From SZUA-36 sp963727635 (lineage in GTDB: Bacteria > Pseudomonadota > Gammaproteobacteria > Xanthomonadales > SZUA-36), in assembly GCA_963727635.1 (NCBI GenBank), contig CAVSHP010000015.1, positions 248,001 to 312,000 on the forward strand: a DNA stretch of 64,000 nucleotides. Reading direction: 5' to 3'. Below, one piece after another: positions 1 through 8,430 of the stretch. A program made the translations under genes and the position numbers. The notes under the pieces are model-generated. The model ran no database searches, was not told the origin of the DNA, and was given only the letters and a program-made list of their open reading frames with translations. Positions within the stretch are counted from its first letter, which is position 1. Each line of letters starts with the position of its first letter.

Positions 1-2
1 TC

Positions 3-968
3 TTCGCCGTTAACCTGAACAAACCCGGGGTCTTTCCGAAGAAGGGCGGAGATGATGGATTGGTAAAACTGAAAATGACCGATGCAGAACCGCACGGTGT
101 GCTCAAGTACGTCGGTTCCACGTATTCCGCCGACAACGACCGTATATATCCGGGAATCGGGCGGGATGGAACCCGGATCGTCACGTTTGATCCGATGCTG
201 AAATCAAAAATATTTCCACTGGATGAAATCCTGCAGTATTTGCTGCGCCTCGGTAGCCGGGCAATGAACGTGCCCATCGAGATGGAGTTTGCGGTGGAAA
301 TGTACCCGCAGCCTGGTAAACATAATGAATTCCGTTTCCTGCAAATCCGGCCGATGCTGGTGGATTCGTCATTTGAAGACATCACCGTGTTCGAGGGTGA
401 ATCCAGGCAGGTTTTTGCCAGGTCGGACCAGGCGCTGAGCCACGGCCGGATCGATGGTGTCAGGGATATCGTATACGTAAAAAGTGAGAACTTTAATCGC
501 GCCAACATGATGCACATGGCCACGCACGTGGGTCAATACAATCAACAATTCAAGGAAAAAAACCAGCCGTACGTGCTGATCGGGCCGGGGCGATGGGGGA
601 CTTCGGACCGCTGGCTTGGAATTCCGACGAAATGGGACCAGATTTCATCGGCGCGCGTAATCATTGAAGCCGACTATGGAGATTTCGTGGTCGAGCCTTC
701 TTTTGGCACGCATTTCTTCCAGAACCTGATTACGTTCCAGATCGGCTACCTTACGATCAACAGCAACAGCAAGAGTAATTACCTCGATTGGGATTGGCTC
801 AATTCCCTGCAAGCCGTTTCAGAAACCGAATTTGTCCGGCATGTACATCTGCGGCGTCCGTTGGATATTCTGATTGACGGTCGCAATGGCAAGGCGGTCG
901 TTTTCAAGACCCGCGCGGGTTCGCCCAGGAAGAAAAAACGGGCGAGCCATGCCGGAAAAAGCGCATAG
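3..968 (+). CDS. PEP/pyruvate-binding domain protein, 3' part (partial)
   Basis: The reading frame is open from the window edge, so this is the C-terminal 321 residues of a larger protein. It resembles the C-terminal portion of large proteins carrying a phosphoenolpyruvate synthase / pyruvate phosphate dikinase type nucleotide-binding domain. The ATP-grasp-like stretch FRFLQIRPM sits near the start, followed by the conserved blocks VLIGPGRWGTSDRWLGIP and VVEPSFGTHFFQNLITF. The catalytic His/PEP half of true PEP synthase is not visible in this part, so the reaction is uncertain. The tail is Lys/Arg rich. The last two codons and the stop lie in a 22-nt repeat also found at 8404-8425. Family membership is recalled from these blocks; the substrate is unknown. 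Confidence 0.7.
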   Translation, partial: FAVNLNKPGVFPKKGGDDGLVKLKMTDAEPHGVLKYVGSTYSADNDRIYPGIGRDGTRIVTFDPMLKSKIFPLDEILQYLLRLGSRAMNVPIEMEFAVEMYPQPGKHNEFRFLQIRPMLVDSSFEDITVFEGESRQVFARSDQALSHGRIDGVRDIVYVKSENFNRANMMHMATHVGQYNQQFKEKNQPYVLIGPGRWGTSDRWLGIPTKWDQISSARVIIEADYGDFVVEPSFGTHFFQNLITFQIGYLTINSNSKSNYLDWDWLNSLQAVSETEFVRHVHLRRPLDILIDGRNGKAVVFKTRAGSPRKKKRASHAGKSA

Positions 969-982
969 TTTTAACAGGCCCT
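961..982 (+). repeat. 22-nt repeat, copy 1
   Basis: GCGCATAGT, then T, then TTAACAGGCCCT. It differs at one base from 8404-8425. It provides the last codon and the TAG stop of the first gene. Confidence 0.6.
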
Positions 983-985
983 GCG

Positions 986-1924
986 TCAGCTTTCTAAGGT
1001 TGAAGGTGCACTCGAAATCTGGGGGCGCTCCGTTTCATCAACACAGAGTTTGAATATGTCCGGGCGGGAATAATGGCCGGTCGGATCCATGTCATAACGG
1101 GCTTTGATGATGTCATCGAGGTTGATACTGGTCGAAACCAGGTCTTCCCGGTCATATACGGGACCGGCGAGTACTTCCCCCATCGGTGACATAATCACGC
1201 TGCCGCCCCGAATCAGCGGCTTGTCATCCGGCCAGGTTTCATCCCGGTGCCGGTCGCCTGATGGCGCTGGCTGGAACTGGCATGCGCTGACCAGAAAATT
1301 CCGCCCCTCATAGGCAATGAAGGACATGCTGGTTTGCCAGATATCGCGGTCATCAACGGTTGGCGCACACCAGATTTCAATACCTTTTGCGTACATGGCC
1401 GTGCGCAGCAGGGGCATGTAATTTTCCCAGCATATGGCGGCGCCAATCCGTCCCGCGGCCGTATCCAGGACCGGAATGGTTGAACCGTCACCCTGTCCCC
1501 AGATCAACCGCTCGCTGGCGGTCGGCATGAGCTTGCGATGTTTGGCAAGCAGTGCACCCTGGTTTGAAATGAACAGCGCTGTACAGAAAAGCGTCGCGCC
1601 ACTGCGTTCGATAACGCCGATGACGATCGCGGTATTGCAGGTTTTCGCCAGTTCGGCCACTGCGGCCACTTCCGGACCGTCGAGATCCACGGCCTCACGC
1701 CAATATTGCAGAAATTCCTCGCGTCCCGCCGCCGTCCTGTAGCCCACGCGCGTACCAAAATCCGCACCCTTGGGATAACCGCCGAGCAGGGCTTCCGGCA
1801 TGACCAGCAAGTCACAATCGGCTTGTCTGATCTGCGCTTCATATGCGAGGATTTTTTCCAGCGTTGCCGCCGTTCCTTTCAGCTCGCTGCCGACTTGCAG
1901 AGCGGCGATGATGCGCTGTTTCAT
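986..1924 (-). CDS. Nitrilase / carbon-nitrogen hydrolase family protein
   Basis: A 312-residue cytoplasmic hydrolase of the nitrilase superfamily. The catalytic triad is visible: Glu44 in MPEALLGGYP, Lys131 in KHRKLMPT and Cys165 in AAICWENYMPLLR. The ICWENYMPL context and the HRKLMPT segment match true nitrilases (nitrile to acid plus ammonia) better than amidases or Nit/omega-amidases, but the natural substrate cannot be read from sequence. I chose the ATG at 1924 because it lies 4 nt after the kbl stop; the GTG/TTG-type start at 1954 would overlap kbl by 26 nt. It is last in the minus-strand run sirtuin-tdh-kbl-nitrilase and is probably co-transcribed with kbl. Confidence 0.82.
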   Translation of the reverse strand: MKQRIIAALQVGSELKGTAATLEKILAYEAQIRQADCDLLVMPEALLGGYPKGADFGTRVGYRTAAGREEFLQYWREAVDLDGPEVAAVAELAKTCNTAIVIGVIERSGATLFCTALFISNQGALLAKHRKLMPTASERLIWGQGDGSTIPVLDTAAGRIGAAICWENYMPLLRTAMYAKGIEIWCAPTVDDRDIWQTSMSFIAYEGRNFLVSACQFQPAPSGDRHRDETWPDDKPLIRGGSVIMSPMGEVLAGPVYDREDLVSTSINLDDIIKARYDMDPTGHYSRPDIFKLCVDETERPQISSAPSTLES

Positions 1925-1928
1925 CTGC

Positions 1929-3110
1929 CTAAAGTACTCCGAGGTTCCTGCCAACTTTTATAAAGGCATCCACCGCACGATCGAGGTGGTGCTTCTCGTG
2001 TGCGGCTGAAACCTGCACACGGATACGAGCTTCGCCCCTGGGCACGACCGGGAAGAAAAAGCCGATGACATAGATGCCTTCATCCAGCAACCGGGCGGCA
2101 AATTCCTGGGCGAGCGGTGCGTCGTATAACATGACCGGAACGATGGGGTGGATTCCCTGCTTGATATCAAAACCCGCCTTGCTCATCCTGTCGCGGAAAT
2201 AGCGGGTATTGCTTTCCAGCTTGTCACGTCTCTCGGTTGAACCGGAGAGCATTTCAAAGACTTTGATGGATGCCGCGACCAGCGGTGGCGGCAGGGTATT
2301 GGAAAACAGGTAAGGGCGTGAACGCTGACGCAGCAGGTCAATGATTTCCTGGCGTCCGGTCGTGAAACCACCGGAACCGCCACCCAGCGCCTTGCCGAGG
2401 GTCGAGGTGAAGACATCGATCTTGTCCATTACGCCACGGTATTCCGCTGAGCCCCTGCCGGTGGTGCCCAAAAATCCGGTCGCGTGACTGTCGTCGACCA
2501 TGACCAGGGCATCGTAACGTCCGGCAAGCGCCGTGATTTCATCCAGTTTGGCGATATAACCATCCATGCTGAAAGCACCATCCGTGGCAATCAGGCGTGT
2601 GCGGCAGTCCTGTGTCTCCTGGAGTACTTTCTCGAGCGCCTGCATGTCGCTGTTGGCGTAGCGGAACCGCTGGGCTTTGCACAGACGTATACCGTCGATG
2701 ATCGAAGCGTGGTTCAGGGCATCGGAAATCACCGCGTCCTGTTCGTCGAGAATGGTCTCGAAAAGACCGCCGTTGGCGTCAAAGCAGGAAGTGTAGAGGA
2801 TGGTGTCCTCGGTGCCGAAGAATTCTGAAATCGTCTTTTCGAGTTGTTTGTGCAGGTCCTGTGTGCCGCAGATGAAGCGTACCGAGGCGAGGCCAAAACC
2901 ATGATCGTGCAGTGCTTTACCCGCCGCTGCAATCACCTCCGGATTATCCGCCAGTCCGAGGTAGTTGTTGGCGCAAAAATTCAGAACTTCCTGACCGCCC
3001 TGGACCTTGATTTCCACGCTTTGCGGGGTGGTGATGACCCTTTCGGTTTTATACAGGCCGGCGGCACGGATTTCCGCCAGGGTCGTTTTCAGGTGTTGCA
3101 GTGAAACCAT
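1929..3110 (-). CDS. kbl: 2-amino-3-ketobutyrate CoA ligase (glycine C-acetyltransferase)
   Basis: A PLP enzyme of the alpha-oxoamine synthase family, 393 residues as usual for Kbl. It cleaves 2-amino-3-ketobutyrate, the unstable product of threonine dehydrogenase, with CoA to give glycine and acetyl-CoA. The PLP lysine is Lys240 in TSTLGKALGG; the cofactor-binding segment VMVDDSHATGFLG and the N-terminal block NFCANNYLGLA are intact. The ATG at 3110 is preceded by a good AAGGAG ribosome site. It lies 99 nt downstream of tdh on the same strand, and this pairing separates it from the biotin (BioF) and heme (HemA-type ALAS) members of the family. Confidence 0.95.
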   Translation of the reverse strand: MVSLQHLKTTLAEIRAAGLYKTERVITTPQSVEIKVQGGQEVLNFCANNYLGLADNPEVIAAAGKALHDHGFGLASVRFICGTQDLHKQLEKTISEFFGTEDTILYTSCFDANGGLFETILDEQDAVISDALNHASIIDGIRLCKAQRFRYANSDMQALEKVLQETQDCRTRLIATDGAFSMDGYIAKLDEITALAGRYDALVMVDDSHATGFLGTTGRGSAEYRGVMDKIDVFTSTLGKALGGGSGGFTTGRQEIIDLLRQRSRPYLFSNTLPPPLVAASIKVFEMLSGSTERRDKLESNTRYFRDRMSKAGFDIKQGIHPIVPVMLYDAPLAQEFAARLLDEGIYVIGFFFPVVPRGEARIRVQVSAAHEKHHLDRAVDAFIKVGRNLGVL

Positions 3111-3209
3111 GTCACACTCCTTTCGCTATCCCCGCGGAGGACTGAATCTTGCACAGTGAGATTCCGGGTACTCAGACAAATACGGGAAGCCTTAGTTGGA
3201 TACACCACA

Positions 3210-4253
3210 CTAGATGGTGCCGGTCCAGTCACAGACCACTTTACCGGACTGTCCCGCAATCATCAGTTGGAAGCCGGTTTCGAATTCTTCAATAGGTATA
3301 TGGTGGGTCAGGGCCTTGCGCAACGGGAAACCGGTCAGCACCATCTGCGTCATTTTATACCAGGTTTCATACATGCGGCGGCCATAGATACCGTGTATTT
3401 CGAGACCCTTGAATATGATCTGGTCCCAGTCGACACCGGTTCCGGCGGGCAACAGGCCCAGTAATGCCACCTGTCCGCCGTTAAACATGTGGTGCAGCAG
3501 ATCATTGAAGGCGGCGGGTTGTCCGGACATCTCCATGCCGATGTCAAAACCCTCGATGTCCAGCTCTTTTACCACGCTGTGGATGGATTCGCGTTTGACA
3601 TTGACCGTGCGCGTGGCGCCCATGTCCGCGGCCAGGCTCAGGCGGTAGTCGTTGACATCGGTGATCACCACGTGGCGTGCGCCCACGTGTTTGCAGATAC
3701 CGGCGGCGATAATTCCAATCGGCCCGGCGCCTGTTATCAGTACGTCTTCGCCGACCAGGTCAAACTGCAGGGCGCAATGGGCGGCATTGCCGAAAGGGTC
3801 AAAAAATGCGGCCAGTTCCGGTGCGATCGCGTCGGGGATCGGCCAAAGATTGGTGGCAGGCACGACGATGTATTCGGCAAAAGCACCATCACGATTGACG
3901 CCGACGCCAATGGTATTGGGGCACAGGTGGCGTTTGCCGGCACGGCAGTTCCGGCAATGCCCGCAGATGATGTGACCTTCCGCTGAAACGCGGTCACCGA
4001 TGTTGTATCCGGTAACCCCTTCACCCAGTTCTACGATCCTGCCGACAAATTCATGACCGATGATCATTCCCGGCTTGATTGTTCTTTGCGCCCACTCATC
4101 CCAGTTATAAATGTGGACATCAGTGCCGCAAATGGCGGTTTTTTCGACTTTGATTAGAACCTCGTTGGTGCTGGCCTGCGGGATGGCTACTTCCTCCATC
4201 CAGATGCCCCTGGCGGACTCGCGCTTTACCAATGCACGCATGGTCTGAGACAT
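3210..4253 (-). CDS. tdh: L-threonine 3-dehydrogenase
   Basis: Zinc-dependent medium-chain dehydrogenase, 347 residues. It oxidises threonine to 2-amino-3-ketobutyrate with NAD+. Catalytic zinc ligands Cys42 (AICGTDVH) and His66-Glu67 (IIGHEF) and the four structural-zinc cysteines 97, 100, 103 and 111 (CGHCRNC then C) are all present, as is the Rossmann glycine motif GAGPIGIIAAG. The start is the ATG at 4253, because an AGGAG lies just upstream and the protein then begins MSQTMRALVK, as in the family. An in-frame upstream extension to 4343 has no ribosome site. It is followed by kbl, completing the Tdh/Kbl route of threonine breakdown. Confidence 0.96.
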   Translation of the reverse strand: MSQTMRALVKRESARGIWMEEVAIPQASTNEVLIKVEKTAICGTDVHIYNWDEWAQRTIKPGMIIGHEFVGRIVELGEGVTGYNIGDRVSAEGHIICGHCRNCRAGKRHLCPNTIGVGVNRDGAFAEYIVVPATNLWPIPDAIAPELAAFFDPFGNAAHCALQFDLVGEDVLITGAGPIGIIAAGICKHVGARHVVITDVNDYRLSLAADMGATRTVNVKRESIHSVVKELDIEGFDIGMEMSGQPAAFNDLLHHMFNGGQVALLGLLPAGTGVDWDQIIFKGLEIHGIYGRRMYETWYKMTQMVLTGFPLRKALTHHIPIEEFETGFQLMIAGQSGKVVCDWTGTI

Positions 4254-4320
4254 GACTGCTCCTGAAATGATGTGGTGATCGTGTACGGATTGAATTATAC
4301 CGGAGCGCGCTTCAAGCTGC

Positions 4321-5082
4321 TCATCTCGTGTGTACACTGGCATGCGCCAGGGCGGCGTGGATGGCGGTCAATGCCCCGACTGCGGTGGCCTGCAGGCTGA
4401 AGTCAGCCAAATCACTCAATGACGTGGGTGTCGGGTTGATTTCGATGACGGCCGAGCCCGAACGTAGCGCGATAAAGGGCAGGGAGGCCGCGGGTTGCAC
4501 GAGGCTCGAAGTACCGATGGAAAAGCACACATCGCATTCGAGCGCCGCTGTCGTGGCGCGCTCCATGACGCCCGCAGGCAACAGCTCTCCAAACCAGATA
4601 ACCGCTGGTCGTGCCAGGCCTTGAGGATGATGGGGGGAGACGGGCGGCTGCCCGGGATTGGCCTCGATCCAGCTGCTTTCGATCGTCTTGCCGGTTTCGC
4701 TGCAGATCGAACGCATGATATTGCCATGCAATTCGACAACTTCGGTCGAACCTGCCAGTTGGTGAAGTCCATCGACGTTTTGTGTCACCAGCAGCATGCT
4801 GTCAAAGTAAGGTTCCATTTCAACCAGTGCGACGTGTCCGGCGTGGGGACGGACCCGGCTGATATTTGCGCGGCGCTCTGCATACCAGTCCCAGACCATC
4901 CGGGGCTGTTTCCGGAATGCCTCCGGTGTTGCCAGGTCCTCCGGACGGAACTTCGCCCACAGTCCACTCTGGGCGTCGCGAAAGGTCGGAACACCGCTTT
5001 CCGCTGACATCCCGGCACCTGTCAGGACCAGTATTTTCCTTGCGTTGAGCAACAACCCGATTAAACCGGCGGGTAATTCCAT
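4321..5082 (-). CDS. Sirtuin NAD-dependent protein deacylase lacking most zinc cysteines
   Basis: A 253-residue sirtuin. NAD-binding motif TGAGMSAESGVPTFRD, the TQNVDGLH block and the catalytic histidine in VELHGN are intact. Tyr and Arg spaced as YxxR in WDWYAERRA match the class III (CobB/SIRT5 type) acyl-lysine pocket, so desuccinylase/deacetylase activity is expected from family knowledge. Oddly, where sirtuins carry two CxxC-type pairs for structural zinc, only one cysteine (RSICSETG) remains before the conserved AVIWFGE. The ATG at 5082 is chosen because AGGAAG precedes it; a TTG at 5103 is possible. It is upstream of tdh by 67 nt and may be co-transcribed with it. Confidence 0.9.
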   Translation of the reverse strand: MELPAGLIGLLLNARKILVLTGAGMSAESGVPTFRDAQSGLWAKFRPEDLATPEAFRKQPRMVWDWYAERRANISRVRPHAGHVALVEMEPYFDSMLLVTQNVDGLHQLAGSTEVVELHGNIMRSICSETGKTIESSWIEANPGQPPVSPHHPQGLARPAVIWFGELLPAGVMERATTAALECDVCFSIGTSSLVQPAASLPFIALRSGSAVIEINPTPTSLSDLADFSLQATAVGALTAIHAALAHASVHTR

Positions 5083-5260
5083 GACTTCACGCTTCCTGTT
5101 CAATGCTCAAGGCATATGGCTAAGTGTTGATTCTGAGTGTATTCTATCTGGTTCTGCGTGATGCATGAGTCCGGATTCAACATCTTTCGGTGATGGGCCG
5201 GGACGGTTGGTCATGTGAATGAAAATTTTAAAAGCTTATCGGGTTCGAGGCAGGTATTAG

Positions 5261-6614
5261 ATGAAAGGAAAACTCTTTATCAAGACGCATGGTTGTCAGA
5301 TGAATGAGTATGACTCAGACAAAATGGCGGACGTGCTTGGCAGCGTCTCACGGTCTTGAATTGACCGATTCCGAGGCCGACGCCGACGTGATCCTCGTCA
5401 ACACCTGTTCCATTCGTGAGAAGGCCCAGGAAAAAGTGTTTTCGCAATTGGGTCGTTGGAAAAAACTGAAATCCGGTGGTCGCAAGGTCGTCATTGGTGT
5501 GGGCGGCTGTGTCGCGAGCCAGGAAGGTGAGGCCATCATCAAGCGCGCACCTTTTGTTGACCTGGTCTTCGGACCACAGACACTGCACCGGCTTCCGGAA
5601 ATGATCGACTCGGTGCGCAATACCGGCAGGCCGGCTGTGGATATTTCGTTTCCGGAAATCGAAAAGTTCGACAGTCTGCCCGCTGCCGGCGCAAAGGGCC
5701 CGAGCGCCTATGTTTCCATCATGGAAGGCTGTTCAAAATATTGTACGTTCTGTGTCGTGCCCTATACGCGCGGCGAGGAAGTCAGCCGGCCGCTGGATGA
5801 CGTTGTCGCTGAATGTGCCGGGCTGGCTGTTCAGGGCGTCAAGGAAATCAACCTGCTGGGACAGAATGTCAATTCATATGACGGCGAACTTTACGAGGGT
5901 GGCCGGGCGGACCTGGCCTTATTGATCCATTATGTTGCCGCCATCGATGGCATCGAAAGAATAAGGTTTACCACATCACATCCCGTGGAATTTTCCAACA
6001 GCCTCATCGAAGCATTTGGCGAAGTCCCCAAACTGGCGAATTATGTTCACCTGCCCGTGCAAAGTGGTTCTGACCGCGTTCTTGCCATGATGAAGCGCGG
6101 TCATACCGTGCTCGAATACAAACAGAAAATCCGCCGATTACGTGAGCATCGTCCGGATATCAGCGTGTCCTCGGATTTTATCGTCGGTTTTCCCGGCGAA
6201 ACGGAGCGTGATTTCGAAAACACCATGAAGCTCATCGCTGAAATCAATTTTGACCAGAGCTTCAGTTTCATCTATAGCGCCCGGCCGGGCACACCGGCGG
6301 CTTCGCTGCCGGATGACACACCGCTGGAAGTCAAGAAGGAACGTCTTATGCGTTTACAGGCACTGATCAACAGGCAGGCTTTCGATATCAGCATGGCCAT
6401 GGTCGGCAGCGTGCAGCGGATTCTGGTGGAGGGTTACAGTAAAAAGGGTTCAAGGCAACTCGCGGGCAGAACGGAAAACAACCGGGTGGTGAATTTTGAA
6501 GGTCATCCGCGTCTGATCGGAGAATTTGCCGATGTCGTCATTACCGAGGCGCTGCGGAATTCTCTTCGCGCACGTATCGTCGCGGTCGATGAGCCATCGG
6601 CCGCCATGGCCTAG
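5261..6614 (+). CDS. miaB: tRNA-2-methylthio-N6-dimethylallyladenosine synthase, frameshifted
   Basis: A radical-SAM methylthiotransferase that converts i6A37 to ms2i6A37 in tRNAs reading UNN codons. The true start is the ATG at 5261 (MKGKLFIKTHGCQMNEYDSDKMADVL), but that frame stops at 5360. The rest of the protein, from ASHGLELTD onward, is one base out of register, with one extra G at about 5339-5340. Removing it restores a 450-residue MiaB: first cluster cysteines in HGCQMN, NTCSIRE and GGCVAS, radical-SAM cluster CSKYCTFC, then a C-terminal TRAM domain. Either the gene is broken or the sequence has an error; the remaining 1.27 kb shows no decay, which favours error. The TAG stop overlaps the left end of the repeat element at 6613. 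Confidence 0.9.
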
Positions 6615-6878
6615 TGTCCTGTTACGCATCCAATAACGCATTCAGAGCCCCGCATACGCGCAAAGGCAAGGCGCGGGCCGCAGGGAATGGCGTGCCCTTT
6701 CCAAGGGCCGCAACGCAGCATTGGCGCGTATGCGGGGCTCCCTCCGGGCAAGGCGGGAAGCGGCCATCTGCCGTGTTGCGCTCGCTTGAATTAGCGCAGC
6801 TAGTCCTGCGCTCGCGCGCCTTGCAGCTGACCGCTTCCCGCCTTGCTGAACGCGTCATTGGATGCGTAACAGGACACT
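6613..6878. repeat. Two-armed palindromic repeat element, copy 1 (MITE-like)
   Basis: A 266-bp element filling the miaB-ybeZ gap. Its ends are 33-bp terminal inverted repeats (6613-6645 and 6846-6878, 31/33 complementary, beginning AGTGTCCTGTTACGC). Inside are two perfect 16-bp inverted repeats that would form separate arms: 6646-6661 with 6724-6739, and 6748-6763 with 6831-6846. No open frame in it resembles a protein. No convincing target-site duplication flanks it. The left end supplies the TAG stop of miaB, and the right end lies 9 nt before the ybeZ ATG, so the only AGGA near that start is inside the repeat. A core at 6666-6719 is 46/54 identical to the complement of 59950-60003. Confidence 0.85.
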
Positions 6879-6887
6879 TGTAACCTG

Positions 6888-7871
6888 ATGAGCCAAAGAA
6901 TAAACCTCGAGCTGGAACCCGCCGATACCGAACGCCTGGCCAATTTGTGCGGCCAGTTTGACCAGCATCTGAAACAGATAGAAGGCCGCTTGCATGTGGA
7001 TCTTTTTTGCCGCGGCAACCTGTTTACGGTGCAGGGGGAACTCCGCCAGGCACGTGCGGCCAGTCGCCTTCTCAAGCAGTTATATACGCTTTCCGAATCT
7101 GAATTCCTGACACCCGAAGTCATCAACCTGCACCTGCAGGAGTCGGGTATCGCTGAGATCGCGGACGAGGTTGAAAAAGAACCCCACGCGGATGAGGTCA
7201 CGATCATTACGAAACGTGGCGCTATTCGAGGTCGCGGCCCCAATCAGAAGCAGTATTTACGCAACATCAATAAACACGCTGTCAACTTCGGAATCGGACC
7301 TGCCGGAACGGGTAAAACTTACCTGGCGGTGGCCAGCGCCGTGGCGGCACTGCAGGCGGATCATGTGCAGCGCATCGTACTCGTCAGACCGGCCGTGGAA
7401 GCGGGCGAGCGGCTTGGATTCCTGCCCGGTGACCTGGCTCAGAAGGTTGACCCCTATTTGCGTCCACTGTACGACGCGCTCTACGAAATGCTTGGCTTTG
7501 ACCACGTGGCCAGGCTGATCGAACGCAACGTGATCGAAGTGGCGCCGTTGGCCTTTATGCGCGGACGCACGTTGAATGATGCCTTTATCATTCTCGATGA
7601 AGCCCAGAACACGACGACCGAGCAGATGAAGATGTTCCTGACCAGGACAGGATTCGGATCAACTGCCGTCATCACCGGCGATATTACGCAGATTGATTTG
7701 CCAAAACACCAGCTTTCCGGTCTGAAACAGGCGATAAAAATATTGAAGGATGTCGAGGGCATCAGTTTCAGTTATTTCAGCGCGAGGGACGTGGTCAGGC
7801 ATCCGATGGTGCAACGTATCGTGATGGCCTATGACAGGGCGGCTGCTGACGAGACCGGCGATGCAGGCTGA
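6888..7871 (+). CDS. ybeZ: PhoH-like ATPase YbeZ
   Basis: A 327-residue PhoH-family P-loop protein. Walker A is GPAGTGKT at residues 137-144 and Walker B is in FIILDEAQNT; the N-terminal third is the domain typical of YbeZ rather than the short PhoH. YbeZ works with the endonuclease YbeY in ribosomal RNA processing and quality control, which fits the 11-nt overlap with ybeY here. The ATG at 6888 has a weak ribosome site (AGGA 13 nt upstream, inside the repeat element), so insertion of that element may have altered its translation. It begins the ybeZ-ybeY-corC operon. Confidence 0.93.
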   Translation: MSQRINLELEPADTERLANLCGQFDQHLKQIEGRLHVDLFCRGNLFTVQGELRQARAASRLLKQLYTLSESEFLTPEVINLHLQESGIAEIADEVEKEPHADEVTIITKRGAIRGRGPNQKQYLRNINKHAVNFGIGPAGTGKTYLAVASAVAALQADHVQRIVLVRPAVEAGERLGFLPGDLAQKVDPYLRPLYDALYEMLGFDHVARLIERNVIEVAPLAFMRGRTLNDAFIILDEAQNTTTEQMKMFLTRTGFGSTAVITGDITQIDLPKHQLSGLKQAIKILKDVEGISFSYFSARDVVRHPMVQRIVMAYDRAAADETGDAG

Positions 7872-8331
7872 TTTGGAAATCCAGCGTGCCACCAAGGCAA
7901 GCAATACGCCGGGTGACGACCGGTTTCGACTTTGGATCGATGCCGTGCCAGTTGCACGGGAGGTCGAATATTCATTGGGCATACGTATTGTCGATGACCA
8001 GGAAGCGCAGCGTTTTAACCTTGAATACCGTAACCGGGACTATGCCACCAACGTGTTGTCTTTCCCGGCGGAATTGCCTGAAGGTTTACCGGATGAAATC
8101 AGGCAGACCCAACTGGGCGACCTGTTGATTTGTGCACCGGTGGTGATTCGTGAAGCGCAGGAGCAAAACAGGCCGGAGGCTGATCACTGGGCGCACATGA
8201 CGATTCACGGTATATTGCACTTGCTCGGATACGATCATGAACTGCCTGAAGAGGCGGTCGCCATGGAATCCCTGGAGACCGAAATTCTGGCAAACCTGGG
8301 AATTTCCGATCCCTACGAGGACATCACGTGA
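7861..8331 (+). CDS. ybeY: Endoribonuclease YbeY (rRNA maturation)
   Basis: A 156-residue metalloprotein that cleaves single-stranded RNA and is needed for 16S rRNA 3'-end maturation and late ribosome quality control. The zinc motif is clear: His116, His120 and His126 in HGILHLLGYDH. The central YRNRDYATNVLSFP block is also characteristic. I chose the ATG at 7861, which overlaps the ybeZ stop by 11 nt and gives the usual family length; the upstream in-frame start at 7831 would add ten atypical residues. It is translationally coupled to ybeZ and followed, after 99 nt, by corC. Confidence 0.95.
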   Translation: MQADLEIQRATKASNTPGDDRFRLWIDAVPVAREVEYSLGIRIVDDQEAQRFNLEYRNRDYATNVLSFPAELPEGLPDEIRQTQLGDLLICAPVVIREAQEQNRPEADHWAHMTIHGILHLLGYDHELPEEAVAMESLETEILANLGISDPYEDIT

Positions 8332-8403
8332 AGCGTTTTGAGAAGCCAATGCTGAAATATTTGCACGCTTCTGGTAAAACACACTTTAATTCATAGAATT
8401 CCT

Positions 8404-8425
8404 GCGCATAGTGTTAACAGGCCCT
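8404..8425 (+). repeat. 22-nt repeat, copy 2
   Basis: GCGCATAGT, then G, then TTAACAGGCCCT, 21/22 identical to 961-982. It lies in the 99-nt ybeY-corC gap and ends 5 nt before the corC ATG, so it occupies the ribosome-site region; no good Shine-Dalgarno sequence is visible there. Confidence 0.6.
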
Positions 8426-8430
8426 AATAA

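Noticed and set aside
6622..6858. Open frames on both strands inside 6613-6878
   Set aside because: Both exist because the element is palindromic and GC-rich; neither resembles a transposase or any protein.
6600..6890. Target-site duplication flanking the 266-bp element
   Set aside because: The bases outside the two 33-bp ends do not repeat beyond one base, so insertion by a duplicating transposase is not demonstrated.
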